A DNA stretch of 64,000 bases from Corynebacterium mustelae (GTDB taxonomy: Bacteria; Actinomycetota; Actinomycetes; Mycobacteriales; Mycobacteriaceae), in NCBI RefSeq assembly GCF_001020985.1, contig NZ_CP011542.1, positions 3,286,001 to 3,350,000 on the forward strand. Direction: 5' to 3'. The notes under the pieces were generated by a model. That model saw only the letters and a program-made list of their open reading frames with translations, ran no database searches and was not told where the DNA came from. The translations under genes and the position numbers were made by a program. Below, one piece after another: positions 27,207 to 36,306 of the stretch. Within the stretch, counting starts at the first letter, position 1; each line of letters begins with the position of its first letter.

Positions 27207-28631
27207 ATGTCTGCTCAATCGCAAGATTTAGAACTGAGTCCGCACGGCCCTGCCAGTGGGTCTACCGTTATCGTTGGTAACGACGACCCCAAAGAGCGCC
27301 GTCGCGCGGTTTTGTCCAGCTTCCTTGGTTCCACCGTTGAATACTACGATTTCTTGCTGTATGCCGCCGCCGCTGGCCTCGTATTCCCCCAGCTATTCTT
27401 CGGCAATCTCTCCCCCACCATGGGCACGACATTGTCCTTCGCCATCCTTTTGATCGGCTATATTTCGCGTCCCATTGGCTCCATGGCCTTTGGTCACTTC
27501 GGCGATAAATATGGCCGCAAGAATGTTTTGGTTATCACCCTTTTGACCATGGGTATCGTGTCGGTAGCTATTGGGCTAATGCCTTCCGCCCAGTCCATCG
27601 GTGTAGCCGCGCCCATCATGCTGGTTGTGCTTCGCACAATTCAAGGACTCGCCGTCGGCGGCGAGTGGGCTGGTGCAACACTGATGGCAATGGAGCATTC
27701 AAAGGAAGAAAATAAAGGTTTTGGTGCCTCTCTAGCTATCGCTGGCGGCCCGGCTGGCGCTGTACTTTCCACCTTGGTTCTGTCGATTTTCTCTGTCATT
27801 TCTGGAGACAACTTTGCCAATCCAGAGCGTTATTTCGTCACTGACTGGGGCTGGCGGGTTCCATTCTTGTTCTCCGCTGGCATCGTTATCTTCGGCCTTT
27901 ACTTAAGGTCACGTGTTACTGAATCACCAGAATTCGAAGCTGCCCGGCAACGTGGCGATGTCCATACTGGTGTGCCGCTGGTGAAAATGCTGAAGGATTC
28001 TCCGAAGGAGCTAGTTTTGGGTTCCCTTGCGGGTATGGCGGGCTTATTCGTTCAAGGACTCCAGGCATCGTTCATGGTTCCATATATCGTCAAAGCCACT
28101 GCGGAAACTGATGCACCTATTTCTCGTGCTGATGGCTTGATGATGGTCACCATTGGTTCTGTTATAGCGGTATTTGTCATGCCATTCCTGGCCTTTTTAT
28201 CCGACAGATTCGGTCGCCGCCGGGTCATGTTAGCGGGTGGAATTGTCTCTGTCGCTGGCCTATGGATCGTAATCAACATGATCGAAACTGGAAATCCGGG
28301 CTTGATTTGGGCCGGTCTCATATTGATGGTTTCTGTGGTTCAGCCAGCCCAATTCGGGCCGATCGGTGCCTTCCTATCCGAGAAATTCGATGCCGCCCAC
28401 AGGTACACTGGCGCGGGAATTTCATTCCAGGTTGCCTCAATTCTGGGCGCTGGCACTGCTCCGCTTATCGCCAACCGCATTGTTACTGAAGCCTCTGGGC
28501 TAACTCCCGTGGCTATCTATGCAACTGTGTTGTTCCTTATTTCATCCGCAGCGATTTGGCTCTCGAAGGAAACCGCTCATATAGAAACTCACGAGGAACG
28601 TTTCCAAGAAACTTCCGTGTTCAAGGCATAA
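27207..28631 (+). CDS. MFS transporter, metabolite:H+ symporter (MHS) type
   Basis: 474 residues with 12 predicted helices. Family marks: SSFLGSTVEYYDFLLYAAAAGLVFPQLFF at helix 1, GHFGDKYGRKNVLVITL after helix 2, RTIQGLAVGGEWAGATLMAMEH around helix 4, and FLSDRFGRRRVMLAGG in the second half. MHS proteins bring organic acids in with protons. It follows the hca operon terminator and has its own ribosome site (AAGGATG), so import of the aromatic acid substrate is the likely role. A GGAA-N5-TTCC element lies about 85 bp upstream. Confidence 0.88.
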   Translation: MSAQSQDLELSPHGPASGSTVIVGNDDPKERRRAVLSSFLGSTVEYYDFLLYAAAAGLVFPQLFFGNLSPTMGTTLSFAILLIGYISRPIGSMAFGHFGDKYGRKNVLVITLLTMGIVSVAIGLMPSAQSIGVAAPIMLVVLRTIQGLAVGGEWAGATLMAMEHSKEENKGFGASLAIAGGPAGAVLSTLVLSIFSVISGDNFANPERYFVTDWGWRVPFLFSAGIVIFGLYLRSRVTESPEFEAARQRGDVHTGVPLVKMLKDSPKELVLGSLAGMAGLFVQGLQASFMVPYIVKATAETDAPISRADGLMMVTIGSVIAVFVMPFLAFLSDRFGRRRVMLAGGIVSVAGLWIVINMIETGNPGLIWAGLILMVSVVQPAQFGPIGAFLSEKFDAAHRYTGAGISFQVASILGAGTAPLIANRIVTEASGLTPVAIYATVLFLISSAAIWLSKETAHIETHEERFQETSVFKA

Positions 28632-28638
28632 TTTTAGC

Positions 28639-28699
28639 CATTGCTTTTCGACGCCTGATGCTGCAGACTACCCTACCCGGTCGGCGTCGAAAAGCAATG
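28639..28699. terminator. Inverted pair of the GGCGTCGAAAAGC motif between convergent genes
   Basis: CATTGCTTTTCGACGCC (28639-28655) and its exact reverse complement (28683-28699) form a 17-bp stem with a 27-nt loop. Each arm contains one copy of the recurrent 13-mer. The pair starts 7 bp after the transporter stop and covers the end of the convergent gene, so it can act as a bidirectional terminator. Confidence 0.75.
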
Positions 28700-29075
28700 A
28701 GAAATCCCCATAGCAAATCTGCACGTTGGTGTGGTTAATCGCCTCAATCGCAGCCTCTATACTGGGCAATTCCACCCACCACGAATGGTCACCCATAGTA
28801 ACAGCGGCACAAAGTGTGACTTTTCTACAGCTCATTTCGTTAATCACTGGCCACCACAGCTTAGCCTGTTGATGTGTTAATGCAGCTATCAACAGGCCAT
28901 GTAACCCTACGGCCACTTCCCCACCCTGTTGTGCATGTAATTCCACTTCCAAACACACAGCTTTGCGTTCTGCAACCTTTAATACACGGCGAACACGCCA
29001 ACTGGTTATCGGTATGTTTTTTCGTACTAGCGGGTACCGTTTCGCGTCGCTGGATTCTGAAATAGAAATCTTCAC
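28668..29075 (-). CDS. Unknown protein, 135 residues
   Basis: No family recognised. Features: basic N terminus (VKISISESSDAKRYPLVRKNIPITSWRVRRVLKV), a hydrophobic middle (GEVAVGLHGLLIAALTHQQAKLWWPV) and a Trp/Cys-containing end (SCRKVTLCAAVTMGDHSWWVELPS). No signal peptide. GTG 29075 is preferred over GTG 29084 because AGAAGG lies 8 nt before it and overlaps the earlier codon. Divergent from the unknown gene at 29156; the two may share a promoter region. Confidence 0.55.
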   Translation of the reverse strand: MKISISESSDAKRYPLVRKNIPITSWRVRRVLKVAERKAVCLEVELHAQQGGEVAVGLHGLLIAALTHQQAKLWWPVINEMSCRKVTLCAAVTMGDHSWWVELPSIEAAIEAINHTNVQICYGDFSLLFDADRVG

Positions 29076-29155
29076 GTTTTGCACCTTCTACACGTAAATA
29101 TTATGTAGTGTTTTTCAGTGTCCACTTAAAAGCAGAATATCTAAGGAAAACATAT

Positions 29156-29473
29156 ATGGCACCGATCATTTGCCATGAGGGGCAAACCGTTGCCGCAGTT
29201 GAACAGTTTCTAACGCAGATGGATCTTCACGCATTTATGCGTTCAGTGGCGGTAGAGGTCAATGACGCTTGTTATTGCCAATCCGATTACGTCCCGACAG
29301 AAAAAGACCACAACGAATTAGCTGCAGATCTCCAGATTGAAAAGATTGAAGCCTGGCCCGAGGATGTTGTTTTTATCATTCTCTCGCCTACCTTCCTACC
29401 CGACATGTACATGTCCGTTCAGGTCATGCTAGTCGACGCCACCGCCTGGGAGCTAGAGATCCACGCGAAGTAA
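29156..29473 (+). CDS. Unknown small acidic protein, 105 residues
   Basis: Soluble acidic protein (MAPIICHEGQTVAAVEQFLTQ...), no family recognised. TAAGGAAAA lies 7 nt before ATG 29156, which sets this start; the frame itself opens at 29108. The C-terminal half alternates hydrophobic strands (EDVVFIILSPTFLPDMYMSVQVMLVDATAWELEIHAK). It is convergent with trhO, and a copy of the 13-mer motif lies 13 bp behind its stop. Confidence 0.6.
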   Translation: MAPIICHEGQTVAAVEQFLTQMDLHAFMRSVAVEVNDACYCQSDYVPTEKDHNELAADLQIEKIEAWPEDVVFIILSPTFLPDMYMSVQVMLVDATAWELEIHAK

Positions 29474-29486
29474 ACCGCGCCGTGGC

Positions 29487-29499
29487 GGCGTCGACAAGC
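29487..29499 (+). repeat. Copy of the GGCGTCGAMAAGC motif
   Basis: Exact GGCGTCGACAAGC in the 32-bp gap between the convergent genes ending at 29473 and 29506. Confidence 0.7.
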
Positions 29500-29505
29500 A
29501 GTGCA

Positions 29506-30429
29506 TTACACCGCTGCGGCCTGCGCAACCGCGATGCATTCTTCGCGTCCACAGTGTCGGGTTGCAACGTTTTCGTAGCAGTCAGGGCACATCAGCACCA
29601 AGTCCCGACAGTGATCCTCGTTAATGCAGTGCTCAAACTTATTGGTGGGGTTACCGCATTTGCAATGCCCTAGTTGGATAAAACCGGGATCATCAACACC
29701 AGCGCCAAATTCCATATGCATCCGGCGGTCGAAAACATACAGCGAACCTTCCCACAACCCATCATTGCCATATTTTTCGCCGTAACGCACAATGCCACCG
29801 TCGATCTGATAAACCTCTTTAAAACCCCGGTTTAACATCAGCGAGGATAAGATCTCACACCGAATTCCACCCGTGCAATAAGAAACAACGGGCTTATCCT
29901 TCATCCAATCGTATTTGCCGGATTCCAGTTCCCGAATGAAATCGTGAGTGGTGCGAACATCAGGCACAATGGCATTTTTAAACTTGCCAATTTCTGCCTC
30001 CATAGCATTGCGGCCGTCGAAGAACACAACCTCATCGCCGCGCTCGGCCACCAATTGGTTCACTTCCTCCGGCTTAAGATGAACCCCGCCACCAATCACG
30101 CCTTTTTCATCCACCTTCAACTCCCCCGGCGCGCCGAACGCCACGATCTCGTCACGTACTTTGACACTGAGCTTAGGGAAGTCCTCGGCCCCGCCTTCCG
30201 ACCATTTAAATTCGGTACCCCTAAACCCTGGGTATTCCCGGAATTTCCGGATGTATTTTTTACAGGCCTCCATAGAGCCACCAACCGTGCCATTGATGCC
30301 GTGTTCTGAAATGAGAATACGGCCCTTAAGTCCCAGAAGTTCGCACAGTTCACGCTGCCAGAGCATTACTGCTTTGGGGTCAGAAATCGGGGTGAATTTG
30401 TAGTAAAGGAGGATTTTGCCAACGGTCAT
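29506..30429 (-). CDS. trhO: tRNA uridine(34) hydroxylase (rhodanese-domain, YceA/TrhO family)
   Basis: 307 residues. Makes 5-hydroxyuridine at the wobble position of tRNAs. N-terminal acylphosphatase-like domain ([47 protein letters not shown]), then a rhodanese domain with [17 protein letters not shown] and the active-site Cys in [12 protein letters not shown] (about residue 182). The Cys-rich C terminus ([35 protein letters not shown]) is typical of the longer members. Starts at ATG 30429. Confidence 0.92.
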   Translation of the reverse strand: MTVGKILLYYKFTPISDPKAVMLWQRELCELLGLKGRILISEHGINGTVGGSMEACKKYIRKFREYPGFRGTEFKWSEGGAEDFPKLSVKVRDEIVAFGAPGELKVDEKGVIGGGVHLKPEEVNQLVAERGDEVVFFDGRNAMEAEIGKFKNAIVPDVRTTHDFIRELESGKYDWMKDKPVVSYCTGGIRCEILSSLMLNRGFKEVYQIDGGIVRYGEKYGNDGLWEGSLYVFDRRMHMEFGAGVDDPGFIQLGHCKCGNPTNKFEHCINEDHCRDLVLMCPDCYENVATRHCGREECIAVAQAAAV

Positions 30430-30533
30430 GATTGTTAGCCTAGTGCGCTGATATTAAAGTGCCTAACCGGCGGATTGCACAACAGCATGAATGTGTTCCC
30501 CTTGCCTTAGCTTGTTTTCACATACGATAATAT

Positions 30534-31278
30534 TTACCAAGTCATGTTGGGGCGATGTTCAAGACAGTCTGTGCTGGTTTCAGGGCGAGTGATCGAATAA
30601 CCTAGCTGTTCCAAAGTTTCTGCAGCAACTTCCGGCGCATCGCGCACAGCGGCCCTTAGTTGGGTATCAAGCCAAAGTTTTTTTAAAATCGCGGAGCCTA
30701 TTTTCCCAACCATGTAAGCCGACAAAACCGCATTCACGAATGATGAAATAAAGAAAATCTTCTAGACAAGGACGAAATCTCTGCCCACCAACAGGCATGT
30801 GCACTTTTTCCAGGTGCCCTTTTTTCTTGGGGTCTTTCGTATCGGCAAAATTACGCATGAGAGCAGGGCTTATTATTCCCGCGACACCGGTGTAGTGAAT
30901 ATGAGCTTTAGGAGCGCTCGTATTTTTACGTGAATACTCGAATCGGATTCCAGGTGCAGTGTGAACTCGCAGTTCGAATTTGCTTTCTGAGACAGCCAAA
31001 TATTCTCCTGTTTGGTCTGTGCACATTTCGTATCTCACGATTATTTTAAACAAATCGCTGTATCCCCCAGTTTACTCCCGAAAGTCAGCGACTTTAGATT
31101 GTCCATTAACTGGATGCGCGAGCGGAACCGCAAACTCTCCCACCCAGATTCCCTTATCTTCGTTGTGGACTATGTTTCTAGATTCTTGATCGATAATGCT
31201 TTCATCTACCGGTAAGGCAGCGCATATCGTATCCCAAACCTGCTGGAAAAAACGTTCAACCTCGCCCTGAAAGCCCAT
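30534..31278 (-). pseudogene. Decayed gene of unknown function (one stop, one frameshift)
   Basis: ATG 31278 opens a frame reading MGFQGEVERFFQQVWDTI... that meets TAA at 31074-31072 (after VADFRE). The same frame continues TGGYSDLFKIIVRYEM...KGHLEKVHMPVGGQRFRPCLEDFLYFIIRECGFVGLHGWENRLRDFKK. In a run of seven A near 30680 the reading must lose one base to go on as LWLDTQLRAAVRDAPEVAAETLEQLGYSITRPE, ending at 30534. Without these two lesions the product would be about 245 residues. The HLEKVHMPVGG-RFRPCLEDFL part looks conserved, but I cannot name the family. A 70-residue gene lies 5 nt upstream. Confidence 0.65.
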
Positions 31279-31283
31279 TTGAG

Positions 31284-31496
31284 CTACTCACCCAGTAGCA
31301 TTTCGACCCGGCGGAGTTCGTCATACAGCTTTCGTTCCGCAACGGAAAGCAATCCCAGCGATGCAAGATCGTTCAAATCACTTCGCGTCATCGGCGCGCC
31401 TTCTACCTTGCTGTATTCAGAAGTTAATTCCTTTATGAGGCGCTGTTTTTGGTGTGCCAATTCAGCATTATTAGTTCGCTTAAATTCGAGCTTCAT
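31284..31496 (-). CDS. Small helical protein upstream of the decayed gene, unknown
   Basis: 70 residues, charged and probably all-helical (MKLEFKRTNNAELAHQKQRLIKEL, then SVAERKLYDELRRVEMLLGE). AAGGAGT lies just before ATG 31496. Its stop is 5 nt before the start of the decayed gene, so the two were one operon. The small-plus-larger layout resembles toxin-antitoxin or accessory pairs, but no family supports that. Confidence 0.55.
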   Translation of the reverse strand: MKLEFKRTNNAELAHQKQRLIKELTSEYSKVEGAPMTRSDLNDLASLGLLSVAERKLYDELRRVEMLLGE

Positions 31497-31604
31497 ATCT
31501 TACTCCTTTCCTTATCCCAGGTCTCTTATCATACATTATGACAGCTATCCTAACCCGAATACCTATCAAATGATTGTTCTAATTATCGCAGCATGAGAAC
31601 TGCA

Positions 31605-32606
31605 TTATTCCCGTGTAACCAGCTTGCCGGTTTTAGGTGGCATACCATATTCGTTTATTTCATCGCCTAGATTGACGTAGGCTTCGCCGTGCTGGAATTT
31701 CCGCATGAAAGTATCGCCTTCGCGCTGGATGTCACTTTCGATTTCTCCCAAATCTATGTCAGGAAATAACGGAATTCCATTGTATTTGTCATGCCCTGTC
31801 GCACTGACTGCGATGTCGCGGTGGGGCAGGAATACCCAGGCTGAAGCAAGCGCAAGCCGAAGATGGTGAGTGTAGTTTTTGGTCGACCCGGGAACCCGTG
31901 CGATGATTAAGCCATCGTCGTCCATGGCTGCCACTTGGTCCAGACAGTGATCGATACTGAGCCAGCCGTCACCGGAACTGCCCCAACCTAACCAACATTC
32001 CTCGTAGCCACCGCCGTAGCGGGAGTGGCGGTGCCATCTTCCTTCCTGCAGGCGTGATTCCGCGATGTTAGGGACGAGAATTTTTCCGTGTGCGTTAAGG
32101 TCAGTTCCTGCCTGGTTGATGATGGTTTCCAAGCCGGCGCGAGTTTGTTCCATGTCTAGGCCGTGCCCATAGTAGTCTTCCCACACATCGTTATCCGCCA
32201 TGACGCCATCGAAGGGACTGTCCGCTATTTCAGATACGACATTGCTAACCCACGCTTCTTGGTAGGTAGGATTCCACACTTGTTGCTGAATATGACCACC
32301 ATATCCTGCCCAATCGGCAACCCCGGCCGTGGTGCCTAGCTCAGCAGCTTGGTTGGGGCTAATGCCCGAAGAAAACACCGGGCCGGGTTCGTAGTCCCGA
32401 ACGGAGGACAGGCACTTGTAGGCAAGCACGGTCATTGCTGGGTCGGCTTCTTTAAGCTTCGTGGCAATCTGCGTTTCCCAGGGTTGAAGGATGGCAACCC
32501 GAAAGTTTCCAACTGCACGTTTAAGCTGCCAGTCGGAAATAGGGTATCCGTATCGAATCCACGCCAGTCGGGGGCGCGGTTTAGGCTCGTTGATAGCCAC
32601 CACCAC
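31605..32606 (-). CDS. Putative glycoside hydrolase (GHL15/PelA-hydrolase-like)
   Basis: About 333 residues with a TIM-barrel look: RPRLAWIRYGYPISDWQLKRAVGNFRVAILQPWE at the start, DGVMADNDVWEDYYGHGLD with clustered acidic residues in the middle, then GKILVPNIAES and YEECWLGWG. It resembles the hypothetical glycosyl hydrolase family GHL15 (DUF4015/GH114-like), which acts on exopolysaccharide. The start is one of three GTG codons (32606, 32603, 32600) overlapping the end of pelF by about 20 nt; a longer frame lies inside pelF. It probably trims or releases the polymer made by PelF/PelG. Confidence 0.7.
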   Translation of the reverse strand: MVVAINEPKPRPRLAWIRYGYPISDWQLKRAVGNFRVAILQPWETQIATKLKEADPAMTVLAYKCLSSVRDYEPGPVFSSGISPNQAAELGTTAGVADWAGYGGHIQQQVWNPTYQEAWVSNVVSEIADSPFDGVMADNDVWEDYYGHGLDMEQTRAGLETIINQAGTDLNAHGKILVPNIAESRLQEGRWHRHSRYGGGYEECWLGWGSSGDGWLSIDHCLDQVAAMDDDGLIIARVPGSTKNYTHHLRLALASAWVFLPHRDIAVSATGHDKYNGIPLFPDIDLGEIESDIQREGDTFMRKFQHGEAYVNLGDEINEYGMPPKTGKLVTRE

Positions 32607-34275
32607 CAGAGTTCTTCTTAAATTGGTGTTGCCTAGGATACTTATCCCACACCCACTCGGCAATGTCGTGAATGTCCTCCGGTCCGCGTGCCAGGTCAGC
32701 GGTGCGGACCCCACCAGTACCAGCCCCCAGCCGTCGATAGATCGCATTGTAGCGTGCCATCACCTGCGGCATGAGGAAGATGGTTTTGATCCGTTCCAGG
32801 GCATTGTGGTGCCATTCGAGATACATATCAGGATTTTGGGTTAGCCGAACCATCATTTCAGCTAGCCCTTGACTGTCGCCTGGTTGCACTAGGTCACCGC
32901 AGGGGTAAATGTCATTGCCGTTCTCATCAGTTAACACATCAGTGACAAGCTGATCCATCCCGCCAACTAGCGTTCCAATAACAGGTAGGCCGATCACCAT
33001 GGATTCCAAAACGACGATGGGTTGACCTTCGTTAAAGCTGGACAAAACCAACGCGTCGTAATCGTGAAGAACGTCGCGGACGTTCACGGTGCCACGTAGT
33101 ACCACCCGGTCTTCAAGATCAAGTTCTTTAATATGCGCTAAACAGCGTTGGTAGTACTTAGGAAGGTGATCGGTGGGCCCAAGGACGTCAACTTTGATGT
33201 TGTCGTAACCGTTGTCTTTGAGAATTTTGACTGCGTCGATGAGCTCGATGATGCCTTTGATTGGCACAACCCGGGCGATGCAGGCAAACCGCCAGATCGC
33301 TTTGGTATCAAGGTTGGCATTTGCTTCTTTTCGACGGTTCCTGGGGTACTCAAATTCCTCCCACACAATTCCATTGGGCAGAATTTCCGATTTAGATCGA
33401 TCACCAGCAAGGTCTTGGGCTTCGATGACCGCTTGCGGATACAAGTAGGTGATGTGCTCCGCCTCGGTGTAGAGCATGGCCCCTAATTCAACCCACCATC
33501 TGGACCAGAATCGTTCGAAGGTGTTGGTGGCCAACTCGCGGGGCGAATTCATGGTCACTGGTAGGTTCATGTCACGTTGGAGTAAATCGTTGACCGTGTC
33601 ACGCACATAGAGGTTGTGTTCAGTGAGGAAGAACTTGCCACCGTTTTGGATGGCTGCTGTCGCGCCCACCAACGAAGCATATCCGGTGGTATGTGCGTGG
33701 TACACCTTAGCTGGGGGATTGATGCGATCAAGGAGGGTATAGGCAAGTGAAAAGAAATCGCGAATAAGCCAGAATAATTCACCTAGCGTGATGTCTTCGG
33801 TATCGCCTGCAGCTTCAACTGCAGCGCGCATGAGATCCCGGTGACTAAGCACAGACCATAGGCGCCATTTGCGGGACTGTGGATTCATAGCGTCGTCGTA
33901 AAGCCTGCGCATTGGGACATAATCACCCGCAATGGTGGATCTGATGGCGTCGACAAGCTGTTTTACCTGTTTGGAAGATACTGGATCGTTACATGCTTGT
34001 TTGAAATCATCGATGGTTTCCTCCAACGAGAGGTACATCATGTCTACCCATTTCACGTTGTCAGGGACACCGTAGAGATCCTCATTGGGAGATTTGGAAT
34101 CCCATGCAATGTGCAAAATGCCGAAACTTAAGTCAGGGTTGTGGGTGATGATGTCGTGCACCACCGCCGACACGCCACCCTTGAGAAATGGGTATGTTGA
34201 TTCCATCACGATGGCGACGTCCACTGTTTCAAGTGGTTTGTCTTCGCCAGGGAAACGATAAATGGTTGCGCTCAC
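32581..34275 (-). CDS. pelF: PelF-like glycosyltransferase
   Basis: 564 residues. The N-terminal DUF3492 region (VDVAIVMESTYPFLKGGVSAVVHDIITHNPDLSFGILHI) is the PelF hallmark, followed by the GT4 GT-B domain: KVYHAHTTGYASLVGATAA, FACIARVVPIKGIIELIDAV and the nucleotide-sugar-binding SSFNEGQPIVVLESMVIGLPVIGTLVGG with the EX7E pattern. PelF polymerises N-acetylhexosamine in Pel polysaccharide. GTG 34275 overlaps the pelG stop by 4 nt (GTGA). Confidence 0.88.
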   Translation of the reverse strand: MSATIYRFPGEDKPLETVDVAIVMESTYPFLKGGVSAVVHDIITHNPDLSFGILHIAWDSKSPNEDLYGVPDNVKWVDMMYLSLEETIDDFKQACNDPVSSKQVKQLVDAIRSTIAGDYVPMRRLYDDAMNPQSRKWRLWSVLSHRDLMRAAVEAAGDTEDITLGELFWLIRDFFSLAYTLLDRINPPAKVYHAHTTGYASLVGATAAIQNGGKFFLTEHNLYVRDTVNDLLQRDMNLPVTMNSPRELATNTFERFWSRWWVELGAMLYTEAEHITYLYPQAVIEAQDLAGDRSKSEILPNGIVWEEFEYPRNRRKEANANLDTKAIWRFACIARVVPIKGIIELIDAVKILKDNGYDNIKVDVLGPTDHLPKYYQRCLAHIKELDLEDRVVLRGTVNVRDVLHDYDALVLSSFNEGQPIVVLESMVIGLPVIGTLVGGMDQLVTDVLTDENGNDIYPCGDLVQPGDSQGLAEMMVRLTQNPDMYLEWHHNALERIKTIFLMPQVMARYNAIYRRLGAGTGGVRTADLARGPEDIHDIAEWVWDKYPRQHQFKKNSGGGGYQRA

Positions 34276-35654
34276 CAAGCCACCGCCTTTTGCCAGAAGA
34301 GTTCATATGGGGCATCTGCGACGCAAGCAATGACGCGTCGCACTGCAAGGATTGCCGCTATTGCGGAAAACACCATCGCGATAATGAGTGCTACAACTTG
34401 GTTAAATAGCACAAACCCCATTGCAACAAACAAAACATACACACCGCCGCACATAGCTGCGTCAAAGGTACGCTGCATTTGGGATAGTTGCATTGTTCCC
34501 AAATACAAGCTCAAAAGCATGGGCGGAAGTAAGAACAATAACAAGCTTTCAAGGTTATGTTGCAACCCTAGCGCTGGGCTAAGCAGCATAACCCCTAGAC
34601 CGGTAACTGTACTGACACAAATAGTCCCAACCGCGGACAGCGCTAGGTTGCGTTGCGCGATAACAATATCAGTATCAAGTTTATTGAGCGGAGTTTCGTT
34701 GACGCCTCGGATGAGACGCTGGAAACTGCTTTCTAACACGGGATACTGAGTAGTGTAGTACATTGCCAACGCCACAACGATGGGAACGAGGGCGACGTAT
34801 ACCATGAAAATATCGATCTCAGTTGGGTGCAATGCGATTAAAAAGAACTTATCTGCCCACAACACGCTGCCGATAAGAAAACCGTAGATTGTCTGTATCA
34901 ACGCCAATTTTGGATCCATCTGCATCGGACGAAACAGCCCAGTTAACTGCCGCCCCATCAACATCAACTGCGGAATCACGCCCATCAACGGCACCACGAA
35001 CCATAGATGTGGGAATAGGAACAAACCTGCGGCATAAGCAAACCAGCCAGCGAAAACGAAGCTGAATCGGCGAGTTTCCTGTGCGGGAATAAGTGAGTGG
35101 GCGAAGATCAGGTTTGATAGCAAACCTACGATATAAAGCCAAATCTTATCGAAACCCCATCCGGTAATTCCGGACATAACGGTGGTAAAAAACACCAAAG
35201 GGATCAACGACACCACAGTCACGGTTGGCCACAGTCTGGCAAAAGCTTTATAGAAGACAGGACGATCGTCACGGCTATAGCGCACCAATGGCTCATACAC
35301 CGGCATCACTGCCGCACTACTGGCCCATGGCACGGTCACTGCGACCATCAAGACAATGATTATCTGCTGCCCAAGCTGCTGTAAAATGATGGGAAATACG
35401 ATCATCAACAACGCGGTGGGGGACATGTTCACCAACATTTGCCAGGGTTTACCTTGGGAAAACACCCCAATGGCCACGATAATTAACAGCACGATGCCAA
35501 GAATTACCGGCACAGTGGTGTCTGCCCCTGAGGTATTCGACGCGCTGGTGCTTAACCAGCCCCATACCGCGGCCATGGCAGCCATCGACACAATTGTGAT
35601 GGCCGCGTAGGCACCTAGCGGTAATCGAATAAGTGGGCGTTGTTGTGTTGACAC
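34272..35654 (-). CDS. pelG: PelG-like polysaccharide transporter
   Basis: 460 residues (PelG about 456), with about 12 predicted membrane helices and a MATE/MOP flippase-like layout: ILQQLGQQIIIVLMVAV, SSAAVMPVYEPLVRYSRDDRPVFYKAFA, FLIGSVLWADKFFLIAL and YYTTQYPVLESSFQRLIRG. It moves the PelF product across the membrane. GTG 35654 follows GAGGAGAATATT. First gene of pelG-pelF-hydrolase. Other Pel proteins (PelA, PelB, PelC, PelD, PelE) are not seen nearby. Confidence 0.85.
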   Translation of the reverse strand: MSTQQRPLIRLPLGAYAAITIVSMAAMAAVWGWLSTSASNTSGADTTVPVILGIVLLIIVAIGVFSQGKPWQMLVNMSPTALLMIVFPIILQQLGQQIIIVLMVAVTVPWASSAAVMPVYEPLVRYSRDDRPVFYKAFARLWPTVTVVSLIPLVFFTTVMSGITGWGFDKIWLYIVGLLSNLIFAHSLIPAQETRRFSFVFAGWFAYAAGLFLFPHLWFVVPLMGVIPQLMLMGRQLTGLFRPMQMDPKLALIQTIYGFLIGSVLWADKFFLIALHPTEIDIFMVYVALVPIVVALAMYYTTQYPVLESSFQRLIRGVNETPLNKLDTDIVIAQRNLALSAVGTICVSTVTGLGVMLLSPALGLQHNLESLLLFLLPPMLLSLYLGTMQLSQMQRTFDAAMCGGVYVLFVAMGFVLFNQVVALIIAMVFSAIAAILAVRRVIACVADAPYELFWQKAVAW

Positions 35655-36306
35655 AATATTCTCCTCATAAAAACAAGAAGCGCCAAACGACGGCTAAATG
35701 CATATAAAAATCTTTGCTTAATTGGCAAAAGTTACCGTTTTGCAATTTTTTTAATTACGGCTTCCTGTCAAAAATTATAACAATGAGCTGCGGATTCACG
35801 ACATTAGCTGCTGGACAATAGGGATTAATGCAAAGATTTCAGCAAACGGAAAATATGGAAAAACTAAGAAAAATCCCGCAACCTCGCATGCGTTCACCCG
35901 TATGTGATTAGCCCCTCATCGACACGCCGACTACCCCCACACCCTAACCCCGCCTGAGCCGCTCTGGGTAGCCAAAAGATACTTTAGTGCCGGTCATATC
36001 CCGATTCTGCGGCCACTAGACATTCTAAAGCCTTAGGCGACGACCGTACAGTGATTTTTCCCATGTTCTACAACTAGTATGCAGAAATCATGATTTTAAA
36101 TCCGTTGTAATGCCAAAAAATTCAATCGGTAAACTTACTAAAGGAGAAATTTGTTTAAAATACTTATAAATTCGTCTTTTTAATCGATCGGTTAATTAAG
36201 TTGTAATAGTTTTATTCACGTTTTGGGAGCGCACATCTCTTTAAAAACTGGCTCCGCAATTCCTGCCGTTCCCACAAAGCCAATCAACCCGCTACACTTA
36301 ACCACC
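35655..36306. other. 652-bp non-coding region between pelG and nei2
   Basis: AT-rich divergent promoter region. An imperfect dyad, TTGGCAAAAG-N4-CGTTTTGCAA, lies at about 35720-35743, within 90 bp of the pelG start, and could regulate it. Nothing that looks coding was found. Confidence 0.5.
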
